From Polytrichum commune (taxonomy: Eukaryota; Streptophyta; Polytrichopsida; Polytrichales; Polytrichaceae), in assembly GCA_950295325.1 (NCBI GenBank), contig OX485807.1, positions 10,629,001 to 10,693,000 of the forward strand: a stretch of 64,000 nt of DNA. The letters run 5' to 3'. Both the position numbers and the translations under genes were made by a program. A model generated the notes under the pieces. The model was not told the DNA's origin, ran no database searches, and worked only from the letters and a program-made list of their open reading frames with translations. Shown piece after piece: positions 49,699 through 60,248 of this stretch (positions within the stretch are counted from its first letter, which is position 1; the number at the start of each line of letters is the position of its first letter).

Positions 49699-50429
49699 CA
49701 GACTCAAAACCCGCCAACACTAGTGTAAAGGTGAAGGTTCGCCCAAGTACACCACAAAATCCGGCGTATAATGCGGCGGATATTGCGTGGTGTGTTGAAT
49801 TTGAGCTCATTGCAAAGTTCACGGTGGGCTTGCATGGTGTGGATAGGTGCTCATGAACTTGCATGCTATGGATAAGTGCTCATGAACGGCAGCATGCACG
49901 AACCTTGAAGTACAGCTCCTACTAAGAGTTCTCTCTACGAATTCGACAGCGGGAGAAGAGAAAAAAAGGACCGACTTTTGGGGGGTGCGCCTTTTTATAC
50001 TATCCACCTCCGCTTCCCAGACTTAGTCATTGGATGCCTTCCCCGCCTTCTTCTCTTGCAGAGGTTATTTCAAACCTCTTGACAGAATTCCCCGTTTTCT
50101 GTTTATAGTAGAAAAATGCGCATCTATCAATGCCCCTCTGATACCCCAACCGTCATATGACTTAGTCTATGTTATTTAATCTATTTGTTTTGTTTTGTGT
50201 GGATATGACATACGCCATTGGGAGGAAGGGTGGCGACCACATTAATTTTTTCAAGTATCATCAAGGTATATTTTAACCAATATGTAGACCCAAACACAAC
50301 TCCATTCAATGCTTTCAAGTGTAAACCTATTTAAGTGGGGTTTGGGCCATTTGGAGGCTGCAATTATGAGAGAGTTTCCAAGGCTTGAGGCCATTGTCAT
50401 GATGAATAGAATTATTTATTTGTCCCCCC

Positions 50430-50455
50430 TAAACCCTAAACCCTAGAACCTTGCT
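50430..50455. repeat. Short telomere-like run (CCCTAAA)n
   Basis: Three consecutive CCCTAAA-type heptamers. A second run of the same kind lies at about 51177-51205. CCCTAAA is the usual plant telomere unit. Runs this short are common inside chromosomes and do not show a chromosome end. Confidence 0.7.
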
Positions 50456-50589
50456 CTATTATCTCGCATGCAAGAGTGGCAATGACGAACGTATGTGGAC
50501 GTTGTTAAGGGGATACTAACTACCAATGTCCCTTTCTAGTTCAATCTTTTAATGTTACTTGAATCCATCCTCAAGTTCACTTCAAGTTT

Positions 50590-51430
50590 ACTAATGTGTG
50601 AGAGCAAAACATCCAAGATTGGACCCTAAACCCTTATAACATCCACAACATGAAATACGCATTGACTAAATACAAAACCAATTAGGATATCATGTTTAAA
50701 CGTCCCATATAACATATTAACATGATCAAGATTGTATTTACTATGACCTTCCGATTAGACTCTTCTTCATAATATTATGCAAACAATATCTGTTATATCT
50801 TCCTTCATTATCTAATACACGTGGAGAGAACAATGAATAACAACATGATGTTGTGCTTCTCCGATTTACTTTTACATGACATTCCATATATTAAATACAT
50901 CATGAACGATGGTTTATTAGCGACTAATATGTGATTCCCTAAAGTGAGCGAAACATCCAAAGTTGGACCCCTAGCCCCTATTAACATCCACAATATTTCA
51001 TGTTATTTGAATAAACACACGACCAATCAATATATCGCGTTTAAACGTCTCGAATAACAAATTAACATAATCAACATCGTCTTCACTATAACCTTCCTAT
51101 AAGACTCTTCTCACGAGTAAGACAATGTTATACATTGACATTGGATAGATTAATATGTTATAACCCTATCTCCTATCTCCTAAACCCTAAACCCTAAAAC
51201 CTAAACACCAAATGTAGTTGTGGTTCACTGATGCCCCCATATACAAACAACATCTATTTTATCTTGCGCCATCATCTAATATACATGGAAGGAACAGGGA
51301 ATAACAACATGATTGCTTGAATGGCTTCATTTGATGTTGTGCTTATCCCATTTACTCTTATATCACAATCTATATATTAAATAAATCATGAACCATGATT
51401 TATTGGCGACTATGTGATTCGTGAAAGTCA
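50590..51430 (+). repeat. Degenerate tandem repeat, unit about 340-460 bp
   Basis: The block order aaacatccaagattggacc, ttaacatccacaa, gtttaaacgtc, gactcttct recurs at 50605 and 50948. The following block atcatctaatacac, gaataacaacatgat, tatattaaata recurs at about 50800 and 51270. The second unit is lengthened by the telomere-like insertion. Confidence 0.65.
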
Positions 51431-53389
51431 CGATCTAAGGGATGTACTTAAAACTTGAGCATGTTCGCATTTTCAAATAAGGATCGTGCATTTCAAAACC
51501 CTTGCAAAATGCAGTTGGGGAAGGTATTCATTTATTAGGCTCCACACTCAATTATTCTAAATTGTTCCACATGTTGGGGGGTGTGGGTAATCTTTTTTTT
51601 TTCATTCAATATCGTGTGAATTGTTGGCATCATTGGTAAGGACTAAATGTGAATGGTTACATCGTTAAATATAACGCAATTATATGGTTTAAATTTTCTA
51701 ACATGCTCAAACAAAAGAGAAACCAATGCCTTCAATGATTTTGGAAAATTTAGGGTATGGTGTCATGTAAGTAGGGGATAAGTATTAGTTTAGCATAAAG
51801 TTTTGTTGTAAGAATGCGCTGGCTATATAAATGGTTAGTTTTGTAGAATAACACATTTTATGTAGCACCTTAGGGTACTCCATAGTTCTTTTGAAAAAAC
51901 TAATAAGGGTTTAGAGCAGGGTCCAAAAGAACCTAAACCCTAAAATTCGCTAATTTGAGATTTTCTCTTCTCTCAAATTAATATATGGACCACAACAACA
52001 TAGTGTAATGTTTGGGTCGTCCTACCTAAACCATCTTCATATGAGATCTTAATTGCGTTCTTGATATGAACACCTGCTTCAAAGTATTTGCATCTTACAA
52101 CATTCTCCAATGTACGTGCGATTTTATCCATGTTCTTATATTTGTAACTTTCTCAAAATGCCGAAAAAATCCCAAATTAACGAATATACCGATTAAAACA
52201 AATGCAGCCTACAAAATTAGTGACTTAGCCTATAAAATTTTGAAAGTGTAGGACAAAGAGCCTATGGACAATTTAAAAACATAGGATATCAACCTATGTG
52301 ATAAAAACATTTAGGAAATTTTGCCTAAATTTTTTTAAAAGAAAGGATTTTAGCCATTCATCCTTCTTCAAATTGGGAAATTAGTTGGCCTAAGTACATA
52401 TCTTTAGGCTATATCTTGCAGGAAGAGTAGAGGTTGAATGAGAACATGGTGAGAACTTTCACCCTTAAACTCATTTGAATTTTAGCAACCTTTCAAAACT
52501 TATAATCAACTCTTTAAAAAAGACTTGGTTAATCCTTGGCCTTCAAACGTGGTGAAAGGCTTAGCCAGGTTCAATTCCTGCCAAGGATCCCACTTAGTAC
52601 TCAAATTTTGATTTTAAAACCTACAACATTAAAAGATATGAAGGATTTTAACCTACTAAAATTTAGTTTTGAGGCAATTGGCGAGGAACTTACAAACTCA
52701 AAAGGTTTTCAACTTACAAAAAGTTGATATTGTAGAATGCAACCTATGCTATGAGGCAAATAGCCTATGTACTCTTAATGAGGTAGGCCCGCTAAGGGTT
52801 TAGAGTCAAGCGTTATGATTTAGGTTTTAGGGTTCCCTGTAACCCTGTTTCCGTGGGTGCCCTAATCCTGTGGGCACCCTATTCATGCGGTTGGGGGCCA
52901 ATGCCCGAGGTAAACAAAACCCCAACCGTCGCATTTCTCATTTCTTTCTCTCTCTCTCTCTCCGCGCCTCGCTTGGAAGCGCCGCCTCTCCTGAAGCGCC
53001 GCTTTCGCAAAGCGCCGCGGCGAATCAGGCTTGGTGTAGGTTAACCCTTCATTCTCCCGCGTTCATTGCTTTCTTCTGCATCTTCTTTTCCCTCCTTTCT
53101 TTTGCTCTTCAATAGAATAGCCCTTGTGCAATCTTAGAAGTTAGGAAGAGTTTTGAAAGAAACAAAAACATACGGAGGAAGGTTTTAGAGCGTGAGAGTG
53201 AAGGAAGTTAGCAAAAGAGTGTTGAAGAGTATTGGAAAGTGCTGAAGGAAGTTAGTAGAACATTCGGTAGTAGATAAAGCTTCGGTTTGGGAGGTCCAGG
53301 TGTTTGTACTGGAAGTTTTAGGAGTGCTTGTGAAATTCAAGAGTTCTTTAAGAGTATCAAGAGTTGTTTGAGAGTTTTCGAAGTCGTTT

Positions 53390-53600
53390 GAGAGATTCAG
53401 TAGTTTTGTGAGGGATTCAGGAGTGGGTTTAGACATTTCGAAGTCTTTTGAGAGGTTTAGTAGTTGTGTGTGAGATTCAGGAGTTGGTTTGGACATTTCG
53501 AAGGCTTTTGAGAGGTTTAGTAGTTGTGTGTGAGATTCAGGAGTTGGTTTAGACATTTCGAAGTCTTTTGAGAGATTCAGTAGTTCTGTGTGAGATTCAG
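53390..53600. repeat. 60-bp minisatellite in the putative 5' leader exon
   Basis: Three to four copies of a 60-bp unit containing GAGATTCAGGAGTTGGTTT and ACATTTCGAAGTCTTTTGAG. The minus-strand frame across it encodes a 20-residue repeat only because 60 is a multiple of three, so it is not called coding. The region probably belongs to the leader exon of the ParB-like gene, which would end at the GTATTG donor at 53751. Confidence 0.7.
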
Positions 53601-53750
53601 GAGTTGGTTGAGAGATCCAAGAGCTATTTGAGAGAGTTGATACTTGTTTGAAAGTTTCTCATTGAACTTTCTCACAGTTTGTTTGATATTGAGAATTATT
53701 GGAAGAACAACCTGCTCTACTCCAAATTGTCTGCACAACATCTTTGAAAG

Positions 53751-54329
53751 GTATTGTGTTTTATTTTAACCAATATGTGTTTGTATATTCACGGTTTTGT
53801 AGCATACACAATGCATAAGCATTGTATATGCTAGATGCCAAGTTTAAAAAATATATTAAAATAATATTGTTTGGGGAGACGACCCAAACACAGCCTCTTG
53901 TTTGGGTCGACCGACCCAAACACAACCCCAAACACAGCCCCTTGTTTGGGTCGCTCGACCCAAACACAAAACAAAGCATCATGTTTGGGCCGAACGACCA
54001 AAATATAACACAAAGCATCATGTTTGGGTCGAACGACCCAAACTAAGTCTTCTAATTATAAACTCATAAAGAAATCCATGATTTTTGCATCAATATAAAA
54101 TTCACATCAACCCAAAATAATAATCAAGGAATGCATCAAGGAAAAGTATCAAGGAATCCTGCATGTCACAAACAATATAAAATGCAAATCCACCCAATAA
54201 TCACAACATTCTTATTATCATTACAAATGATGCTGAAATATATAAATACACAATCCACCTAAACCTATTCATGTCGTAGATGTTTGGGTCGAACGACCGA
54301 AACTAACTTTGCACATTATTTTCTTACAG
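53751..54329 (+). promoter_or_regulatory. Probable 5'-leader intron with six palindromic sites
   Basis: A tttgaaag|GTATTG donor at 53751 and a ttttcttacag acceptor ending at 54329 frame an intron that stops exactly at the ATG. Palindromic sites lie at 53869 (degenerate), 53900 (spacer AC), 53944 (CT), 53983 (degenerate), 54022 (AA) and 54282 (AA, one arm change). They sit upstream of the second element gene, as the tandem array does for the first. Confidence 0.65.
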
Positions 54330-55664
54330 ATGGCTCCAAAGAAAAGACCCGGCGAAAGGTGGTTCATGCCTGCACCGGACATGTTGTGGCAGGAGCACGA
54401 AACCCCGCAGGATGACTCCTATTCCCCTAAGGACGGGCTTGTCCTCGCTTGGTCTATTCAAGTAGTCAAAGCCTCAACATACAAAATGATTTTTGTTGTC
54501 AAGGTGGGAACCGTGGAGAAACACACCTGGGCGACCCTTACGGGATGGGAGGTCGCATCGGTACAGTCTCTTGGAGACTATACCGACGTCATCCTCGAGA
54601 ACTCGGCTGTGCAGAACGCGCATATGTTCATGCACCAGTTCTCCGAGCCTTTCGACGCACTCTATGCAAGAGAGTCCTGTGTCGAACCGGAAGTTATCAA
54701 GCCGGAGACAATATTTATCGATGGGAGTACATCGAATACCAAGGTCTCAAGCCGGTTCACAAAACTAAAACATGCAATAACCGTGCTGAACAGGGGCCTG
54801 CAAAGCAAAACCAAATCACAGCAACCTGTGAGGCGGAAAGCTCCCACAGAGGAAGGAGCAGGGTCGTCAAGACCTCAATCGGTGAGGATGCCGTTACCAG
54901 TACCGGCTGACTCGCGTAGGACCACTCCCTCCCAAACACCTACAAATAGTGAGACCCCTACACCTTCTGGGAGCCATCAAACAACTCCATCCAAGAGGGC
55001 GAGAGAGTCATCTGTGATGACTGACGAGCCAGTCTCACCGGAGTTGCGCATGCCGAAGCCCGGCGAAGAGGTGGATGCAGGGGAGCTGCAGAAAATCGTG
55101 AACAATTTCACGACGAAATGCTCCCACTGTTTTTTCATGGGCAGGGATTTCAAGTTCGACGTGAACATCAGCCAGTGCCATCTAGCGCCACCGGAGAAGT
55201 GTGTCCGGGCAAAGGAGGACGCCTACGTTGACTAGATAATCGCGCAGATCGTTTGCGAGCAGTTTAAAGACGACAGGCAAACGATTGTAGTGATGCCACA
55301 GGGTCTCAAGAAAATGCCTACACCTGAAATGTGGCCAACAATTCAGAAGGGCGATTTTTGGCTGATAGATGGCCAACACAGCGTGGAGGCATCCAAGAAA
55401 ATCCAACTCATGAATGAGTGGGACGATCCCAACAATCAGAAGGAAAAGCTGAAGGTTTGGAAGGCACTGGTGGTGTGGTCTGACGACGAGACCAAGCTCA
55501 GCGACATCTCCCGGTACTTCAATATGGGAAACAAGAAGAGGGCCTACCAAGCTTCCTGGATAAGGAATATCATGACCTCGCGGGAGGTGTGGGAGTTCTA
55601 TGGTAGGCCTCCCAAGGAGAGGGAGAATGCGAAGGACAAGAATCCCAAGTGGGAGGTGAGTATT

Positions 55665-55882
55665 GTTTGGGTCGACCGACCCAAACTCCTGGTGCAGTCT
55701 TGTGTTTTTTTTTAGTTTGGGTCGATCGACCCAAACAACTGTTGCAGTCTTGTGTTTTTTTAGTTTGGGTCGATCGACCCAAACAACTGTTGCAGTCTTG
55801 TGTTTTTTTAGTTTGGGTCGATCGACCCAAACAACTATTGCAGTCTTGTGTTTTTTTTCAGTTTGGGTCGACCGACCCAAAC
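55665..55882 (+). repeat. Five tandem palindromic sites in intron 1
   Basis: Copies start at 55665 (spacer AC), 55715 (AT), 55763 (AT), 55811 (AT) and 55861 (AC), with a period of about 48-50 bp. The text between them is the same each time (aactgttgcagtcttgtg, then a T run). The AT-spacer forms are perfect 22-bp palindromes. Confidence 0.92.
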
Positions 55883-57332
55883 TCTTGTTGTAGATGTTGG
55901 TCATGATATGGTTTGGAAATCACATGTACTTAACTAACACGCATTCAAATGTTCTGTTTTGTTCACGTGCAGGATTTCAAATACCAAATGATCAACAAAT
56001 TCTCCTCCATTGATAATTCGAGCTACAAGCAGAAGAAATACAGCGACCTGAAGGGGGAGATTTACTTGATTACAGCATCGGACTCAGTTTGGAGGAAGTG
56101 GAAAACCGTGTTTGAAAAGTACGAGACGGGGGATTTGATCGACCCTGACACTGGCGCTTTCTTCAGCCTGGCCTCGCGCTTCAAGCAGATGAAGCCTTTC
56201 GTGAGAGAGATCTTTAAAACTCTTCAAAGGCTGTCAGAGACGGAGGTGGAGAAGGCGGCATCGCACATCCTGCACGTGGCACCCACGGCCAAGAGGTGCT
56301 GGGTGCACCCGAAGATTGTCTTCGTAAAGCCCAAATCCTTCGTTCCTTCATGCTACACCATGAAGGAATGGACGGAGAACAGGAAAAAGAAGACGACTAT
56401 CGTGCAGGAACTGCATAAATTGGTGCCAGAGAGGAATATTGTCGTGGACGGCGAGGTTCATGGGGCTAACTGGAGAGCATTCAAAGATGAATATAAGTTC
56501 ACCAGTGCCTCCATGGCGGCTCTAATAAGGGAAGCGGGGGACGACTTCTTGCGGGCCAAGATGGTGAAGGGTGGGAAGAACCGGGCGCTTCCGGATCACA
56601 CAGCGCGTGCGTTCTCGAACTTCATCAAGGAGAAGAAGATTGTCCAGTTTGAAGGGGACGCTTACTTCAACCTTGTCACCTTCGAGCCTTTGAAAATTCA
56701 GGGCTGGCCAGGTCAAGACGCCAGAATGGCGATAAGGACGAAAGCAAGGGACCGCTTTCCTTTTGGGATGATTGATTTTAGAAATATTCCTGGAAGCTCA
56801 TTTGAGGGCACGATGAGCACCCTCTTCTACGACCCCTTCTTAACTAAGTTCGTCGATTATGCAAGCCCTAAGTTCAGGGAGGTAGATATCTGGCTTTGGA
56901 TAGTCGAGGATAGAAGGGCGGAGCAGGTGTACGAGCTTGTCCGGAAACTGCAGCCGGAGTATGCAGTGTCCAAGTCTCACTACATCGCCGCACCGGCGGA
57001 GGGGGCTTATACGACGTTGAAGGACAAGAAGACCAAGTTCGTCAACGTCTTGTGTTTGTACTTCGTGTACAAAGCGGAGTTGCTGAAGGTGCCAAACCAC
57101 CCTATATCCCGGATGGACAAACTCTTCCAAGTTCCAGAAGGGTTGGGTGCGAACAAGTGCCTCTACGACGAGGCTAAATACGCGAACTATCCTGCAGATG
57201 AGCTGCGGATGGAATTTTACATGAGAATGATGAGGACGCTGACGAGGAGAGGGGACTGCATCTTCAACGTCTTCGGAGGCTCAAAACCTGTCTATGCTGC
57301 TATGGTAAGTGACTTTCTATAGCTCGTAAGCA

Positions 57333-57390
57333 GTTTGGGTCGATCGACCCAAACTAGGCTCTTTGCAGGTTTGGGTCGACCGACCCAAAC
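57333..57390 (+). repeat. Two palindromic sites in intron 2
   Basis: Copies at 57333-57354 (spacer AT) and 57369-57390 (spacer AC), inside the 160-bp intron 57305-57464. Confidence 0.9.
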
Positions 57391-58575
57391 TACACATTGT
57401 ACTTAGTCTTGTTTATGTGATTGCCTCGACAAATTCTAATTTCCCTATAACTTGGATTGTGTAGATGTCGGGGCTGAATATATACTCCTACATAGAGGAT
57501 GGCGATCTGCCATTTTACAGGGTGCAGAAATCGCTGGCGAAGAAGATGGACATCCTCGATTGGATCCCGGGTAGCTACGTCGACGAGGTTGTTCAGGGTG
57601 GCGAAAACCCTCTTGATAGGGTGAGGCGCATCAACCCGGAGGAAATGGCCATGAGGGCCACGACCCAAGTTCCCGAACCTCTGGTCGGGTTGCATCCGGG
57701 CAATCCGTCCCGCACAGAAGGTGGCGAGGTTGAGGAGGAGGAGGAGGAAGCAGAGGAACACGAGGAGGCGGAGAAGGAAGGCGACGTCGAGGAAGGGGCA
57801 ACGGGCTTCACGCAACAATCCGAAGCCCCTCAACGGAAGAAGGCGATGCGGGCGGCAACCCCGCAGAGTAAGCTCGTGCCTGTCCTGACTGTGGACGATG
57901 CCGGGACATGTACTCCAGGGACGCGACCGCCACGTTCAGGGAGAGGAGGAAGTTGAAGGGGAAGAAGCTGTATGGCGACTACTCCGTGGAGGAGACCATT
58001 GCCATAAGCAGCGAGGACGACGATGATATTGAGCTCGCCAAACGGCTCAGATCAGATCCCCCCTCCCCGACAGCGTTCGCTGGCATGGTTAGGGTGAAGC
58101 CCGAGGTCCTGACTGTGGAGGAGGCGAACGAGAAGATGAGGAGGGACGAGGAGCAACGCGTCCGTCTGCAGAAGGCTGCCGCTGAAGAGCCCTCAATGCG
58201 GAACGAGGTAGCAGAGCTGAGGGCTCTCCTGTTGGAGCGACAGAGGGCGATGGCCCAACCTCCGTCCCACGCCGAATTGATATCACAAGTGATACAAGGA
58301 ATGTGGGCGCAAGGTTTGGTGGTGGCTCCCTCCAGCTCCTTCCCGCACTTGCCCCCCGGCTTCCCTCCGCAGAGCATCCCTCAGCAGCCTGTGCCGCAAT
58401 CGTCTTTCAGCTTCCAGCACTTGATTCGGCCCCACCAAGTTCCGTACGCGCCGGTCCAGCAAGTGGATGACCCCAACATCTGGCGCGTCTCTGGAGCCTC
58501 CTCCCCTTTGGGCCCTCCACCACTTCGGCCCCCCATAGTCATGGCGCCCCCTCACCAAGCGGACGACCCCAGGAT

Positions 58576-58666
58576 GTTTGGGTCGACCGACCCAAACCCA
58601 CCATCCACTGGAGTGTCCGAAGGGCCCTCTCCAGATGCAGGACAGTTTGGGTCGGGCGACCCAAAC
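58576..58666 (+). repeat. Two palindromic sites within coding sequence
   Basis: Copies at 58576-58597 (spacer AC) and 58645-58666 (spacer GG). Both lie in the same reading frame and encode FGSTDPNP and FGSGDPNP. The spacer change falls in a codon (ACC to GGC), leaving the arm-encoded residues unchanged. Confidence 0.85.
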
Positions 58667-58967
58667 CCCGTTGCAGCGCAGTCCTCCCTTGACCAACATG
58701 GGTGTCAACTAGACACGGCCATGCTAGATGTTGAAGGCCTGCAAGGGCCTGGTGATACCTCTACTCCTAACCAAATCGATGAACGCATGCATGATGCACA
58801 TGCGGAGATTGGTTTAGGACAAGGGCCTGATGCCGATCGTTTGCAGGAGAAAGTTCCTGACGTCGTCGGAGAAGGCGGTGGCGAGAGAGGCGGGGCAGCG
58901 GGGACGGTGGAGGCTTCCACATCGTCGAGACATGACCAGGGCGAGGTAATACACTGAGCCCTCCCCA

Positions 58968-58989
58968 GTTTGGGTCGACCGACCCAAAC
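58968..58989 (+). repeat. Palindromic site after the ParB-like gene
   Basis: One copy with spacer AC, 10 bp after the TGA. If the GTAATA at 58946 is a real donor, the site lies in a third intron leading to the FCP1-like exon. Confidence 0.88.
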
Positions 58990-59483
58990 TTCCTGGGTCA
59001 TTGTCTTGTTGGCGTGGTCGTGTCCCCCTTGCTAGGAGGAAATGCACACCCCCTGCCCCCCCCATGCTCTACACTTGCTCCCCCTCCCCCCAACGTGCCC
59101 CCCCCGCGATCCCCTTCGTCTCACCTGCACTCGACTACGCTCGACCTTGGCGGCGCGCAACCAATTTTGTAGATGTAGAATTAGGGTAGTGTGAATGCCC
59201 TCGTTCACCGCGGTCCCCCCCAATGAAATTGTACATAGAGATTTGTAAAAATAAAATTATTATTTTTGGCGCCCATATGTTTGCATCCGTGTCCCAATGT
59301 ATGTTGTTCCCCTTGTATGTTTTTGTTGCCACCAATGGTCCAATTCTTCTTGTGTTTGCACAAAATTTCCGTTCTGCTTGAGATGGACATAGCATAACAT
59401 AGTCCTCGTCCGCCTTCTCTCGCTCGTCGCCGCAAGGTTCGGAGCATAGCGTCGCAGCTCCCCACCGATCCTCTCCGAGGAGT

Positions 59484-60248
59484 GTGGAGGACAGCGCGGT
59501 GGTCCCCCCGATTTTGCCCTCGCCACCTTCGCCTCCCAAGACCCGGTTCCTGGTGCTAGACCTCAACGGGGTCCTTGTCCAGTGCGTGCATTGTCCGAGG
59601 GTCCCTACGGTGCCTTTCTGCAAGCCCGAGGACGCCAACTACGATGGACCCCCCGCGTACATCAAAAGCAAGCTAGTGTACCTCCGCCCGTCCCTTCGGC
59701 GCTTCCTACAGGTCGCCCTATCCAAATGGTGGGTGATCATTTGGAGCTCCATGAAGTCCGAGAATACCCAGGCCGTCGTGGAGTTCATCTTCAAGGGACT
59801 CCAACCCCCGTGCTTGGTCCTAGGACAGGATTCTTGTAAAACATTATACACCCCCGAGGGCAGGGTTGTGAAGAAGCCCAACAACCCCGCCGTAAACCAA
59901 TTTCTTAAGGTCTTGAAGCCAGTCGTATGGGACCAGCGTCCGACCATGGTCGGCTGTCCCTACGACGTTCGCCCCACCCGTGACAACACGTTGATGGTGG
60001 ACGACAGCGCTTCCAAAAACATTTTGAACCCGACCTCGAACTTCATAGTTTGCCCCACGTGGACGGTCGAGAAGGTCCGAGACCGCTTTTTGTTAGACCT
60101 ACTTAAGTACATTCAAACGCTCGTGGGGAGCGGACTACCCGTGCCCCGGTTCCTTAGTTGTAATCCGATAGGCGAAAGATACATGGATCCGAAGGACTAT
60201 ATGTATAGAGAGTTGTACGCTCACGCGAAATATAATAAACTCATTTGA
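59484..60248 (+). CDS. FCP1/NIF-like HAD phosphatase-domain protein
   Basis: The frame is open from before 59484, which is a GTG with no ATG upstream in frame. This stretch is thus most likely an exon, with a possible acceptor in the 59440-59460 region, perhaps of the preceding gene via a 58946 donor. HAD motifs of the FCP1/NIF type occur in order: RFLVLDLNGVLVQ (motif I), LVYLRPSLRRFLQVAL, WVIIWSSMKSENTQAVVEF (motif II region) and NTLMVDDSASKNI (motif III). The second motif I Asp of the DxDx(T/V) signature is Asn here, as in a plant group with DxNG. Whether it keeps phosphatase activity is uncertain. The protein ends at TGA 60248 and encodes about 254 residues, the size of a free-standing domain. 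Codon use is GC-rich like the gene before it. Confidence 0.65.
   Translation: MEDSAVVPPILPSPPSPPKTRFLVLDLNGVLVQCVHCPRVPTVPFCKPEDANYDGPPAYIKSKLVYLRPSLRRFLQVALSKWWVIIWSSMKSENTQAVVEFIFKGLQPPCLVLGQDSCKTLYTPEGRVVKKPNNPAVNQFLKVLKPVVWDQRPTMVGCPYDVRPTRDNTLMVDDSASKNILNPTSNFIVCPTWTVEKVRDRFLLDLLKYIQTLVGSGLPVPRFLSCNPIGERYMDPKDYMYRELYAHAKYNKLI

Larger units (their letters stand above)
49699..52830. other. Non-coding interval between the two divergent element genes
   Basis: No supported gene. It contains a degenerate tandem repeat, two short telomere-like runs, the second hairpin block (51945-51991) and one degenerate palindrome copy near 52012. Confidence 0.5.
54330..58957 (+). pseudogene. Multi-exon gene with ParB/sulfiredoxin-like domain; stop and frameshift
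   Basis: Exons: 54330-55655, 55973-57304, and 57465 to about 58945 or 58957. The phase-0 introns carry five and two palindromic sites. Residues 1-110 are uncharacterised. Residues 150-240 are a Ser/Thr/Pro-rich linker. After a TAG at 55233-55235 the same frame continues with QTIVVMPQGLKKM, GDFWLIDGQHSVEASKKIQ, KVWKALVVWSDDETKLSDIS and RYFNMGNKKRAYQASW. The IDGQHSVEASK core and its setting resemble the ParB N-terminal fold (ParB consensus G-[EHx]-[HR]-R-x-x-A; here Ser replaces the usual Arg). Exon 2 (444 residues) has no family that I recognise. Exon 3 has an acidic run, then a frame change near 57890-57950, then a Pro/Gln-rich tail. The TAG could be a CAG-to-TAG change. The gene was probably recently functional. 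ParB assignment is tentative; the breaks are directly seen. Confidence 0.55.

Noticed and set aside
49000-49864. Open frames of 65-78 codons on both strands of the array
   Set aside because: They arise from the tandem repeat and encode repetitive peptides (GRPTQT-type) in several frames at once.
50430-51205. Chromosome end
   Set aside because: Only a few CCCTAAA units, inside a degenerate repeat with ordinary sequence on both sides.
53185-53556. 123-codon minus-strand frame with a 20-residue repeat
   Set aside because: It is the shadow of a 60-bp minisatellite; no flanking protein-like sequence continues it.
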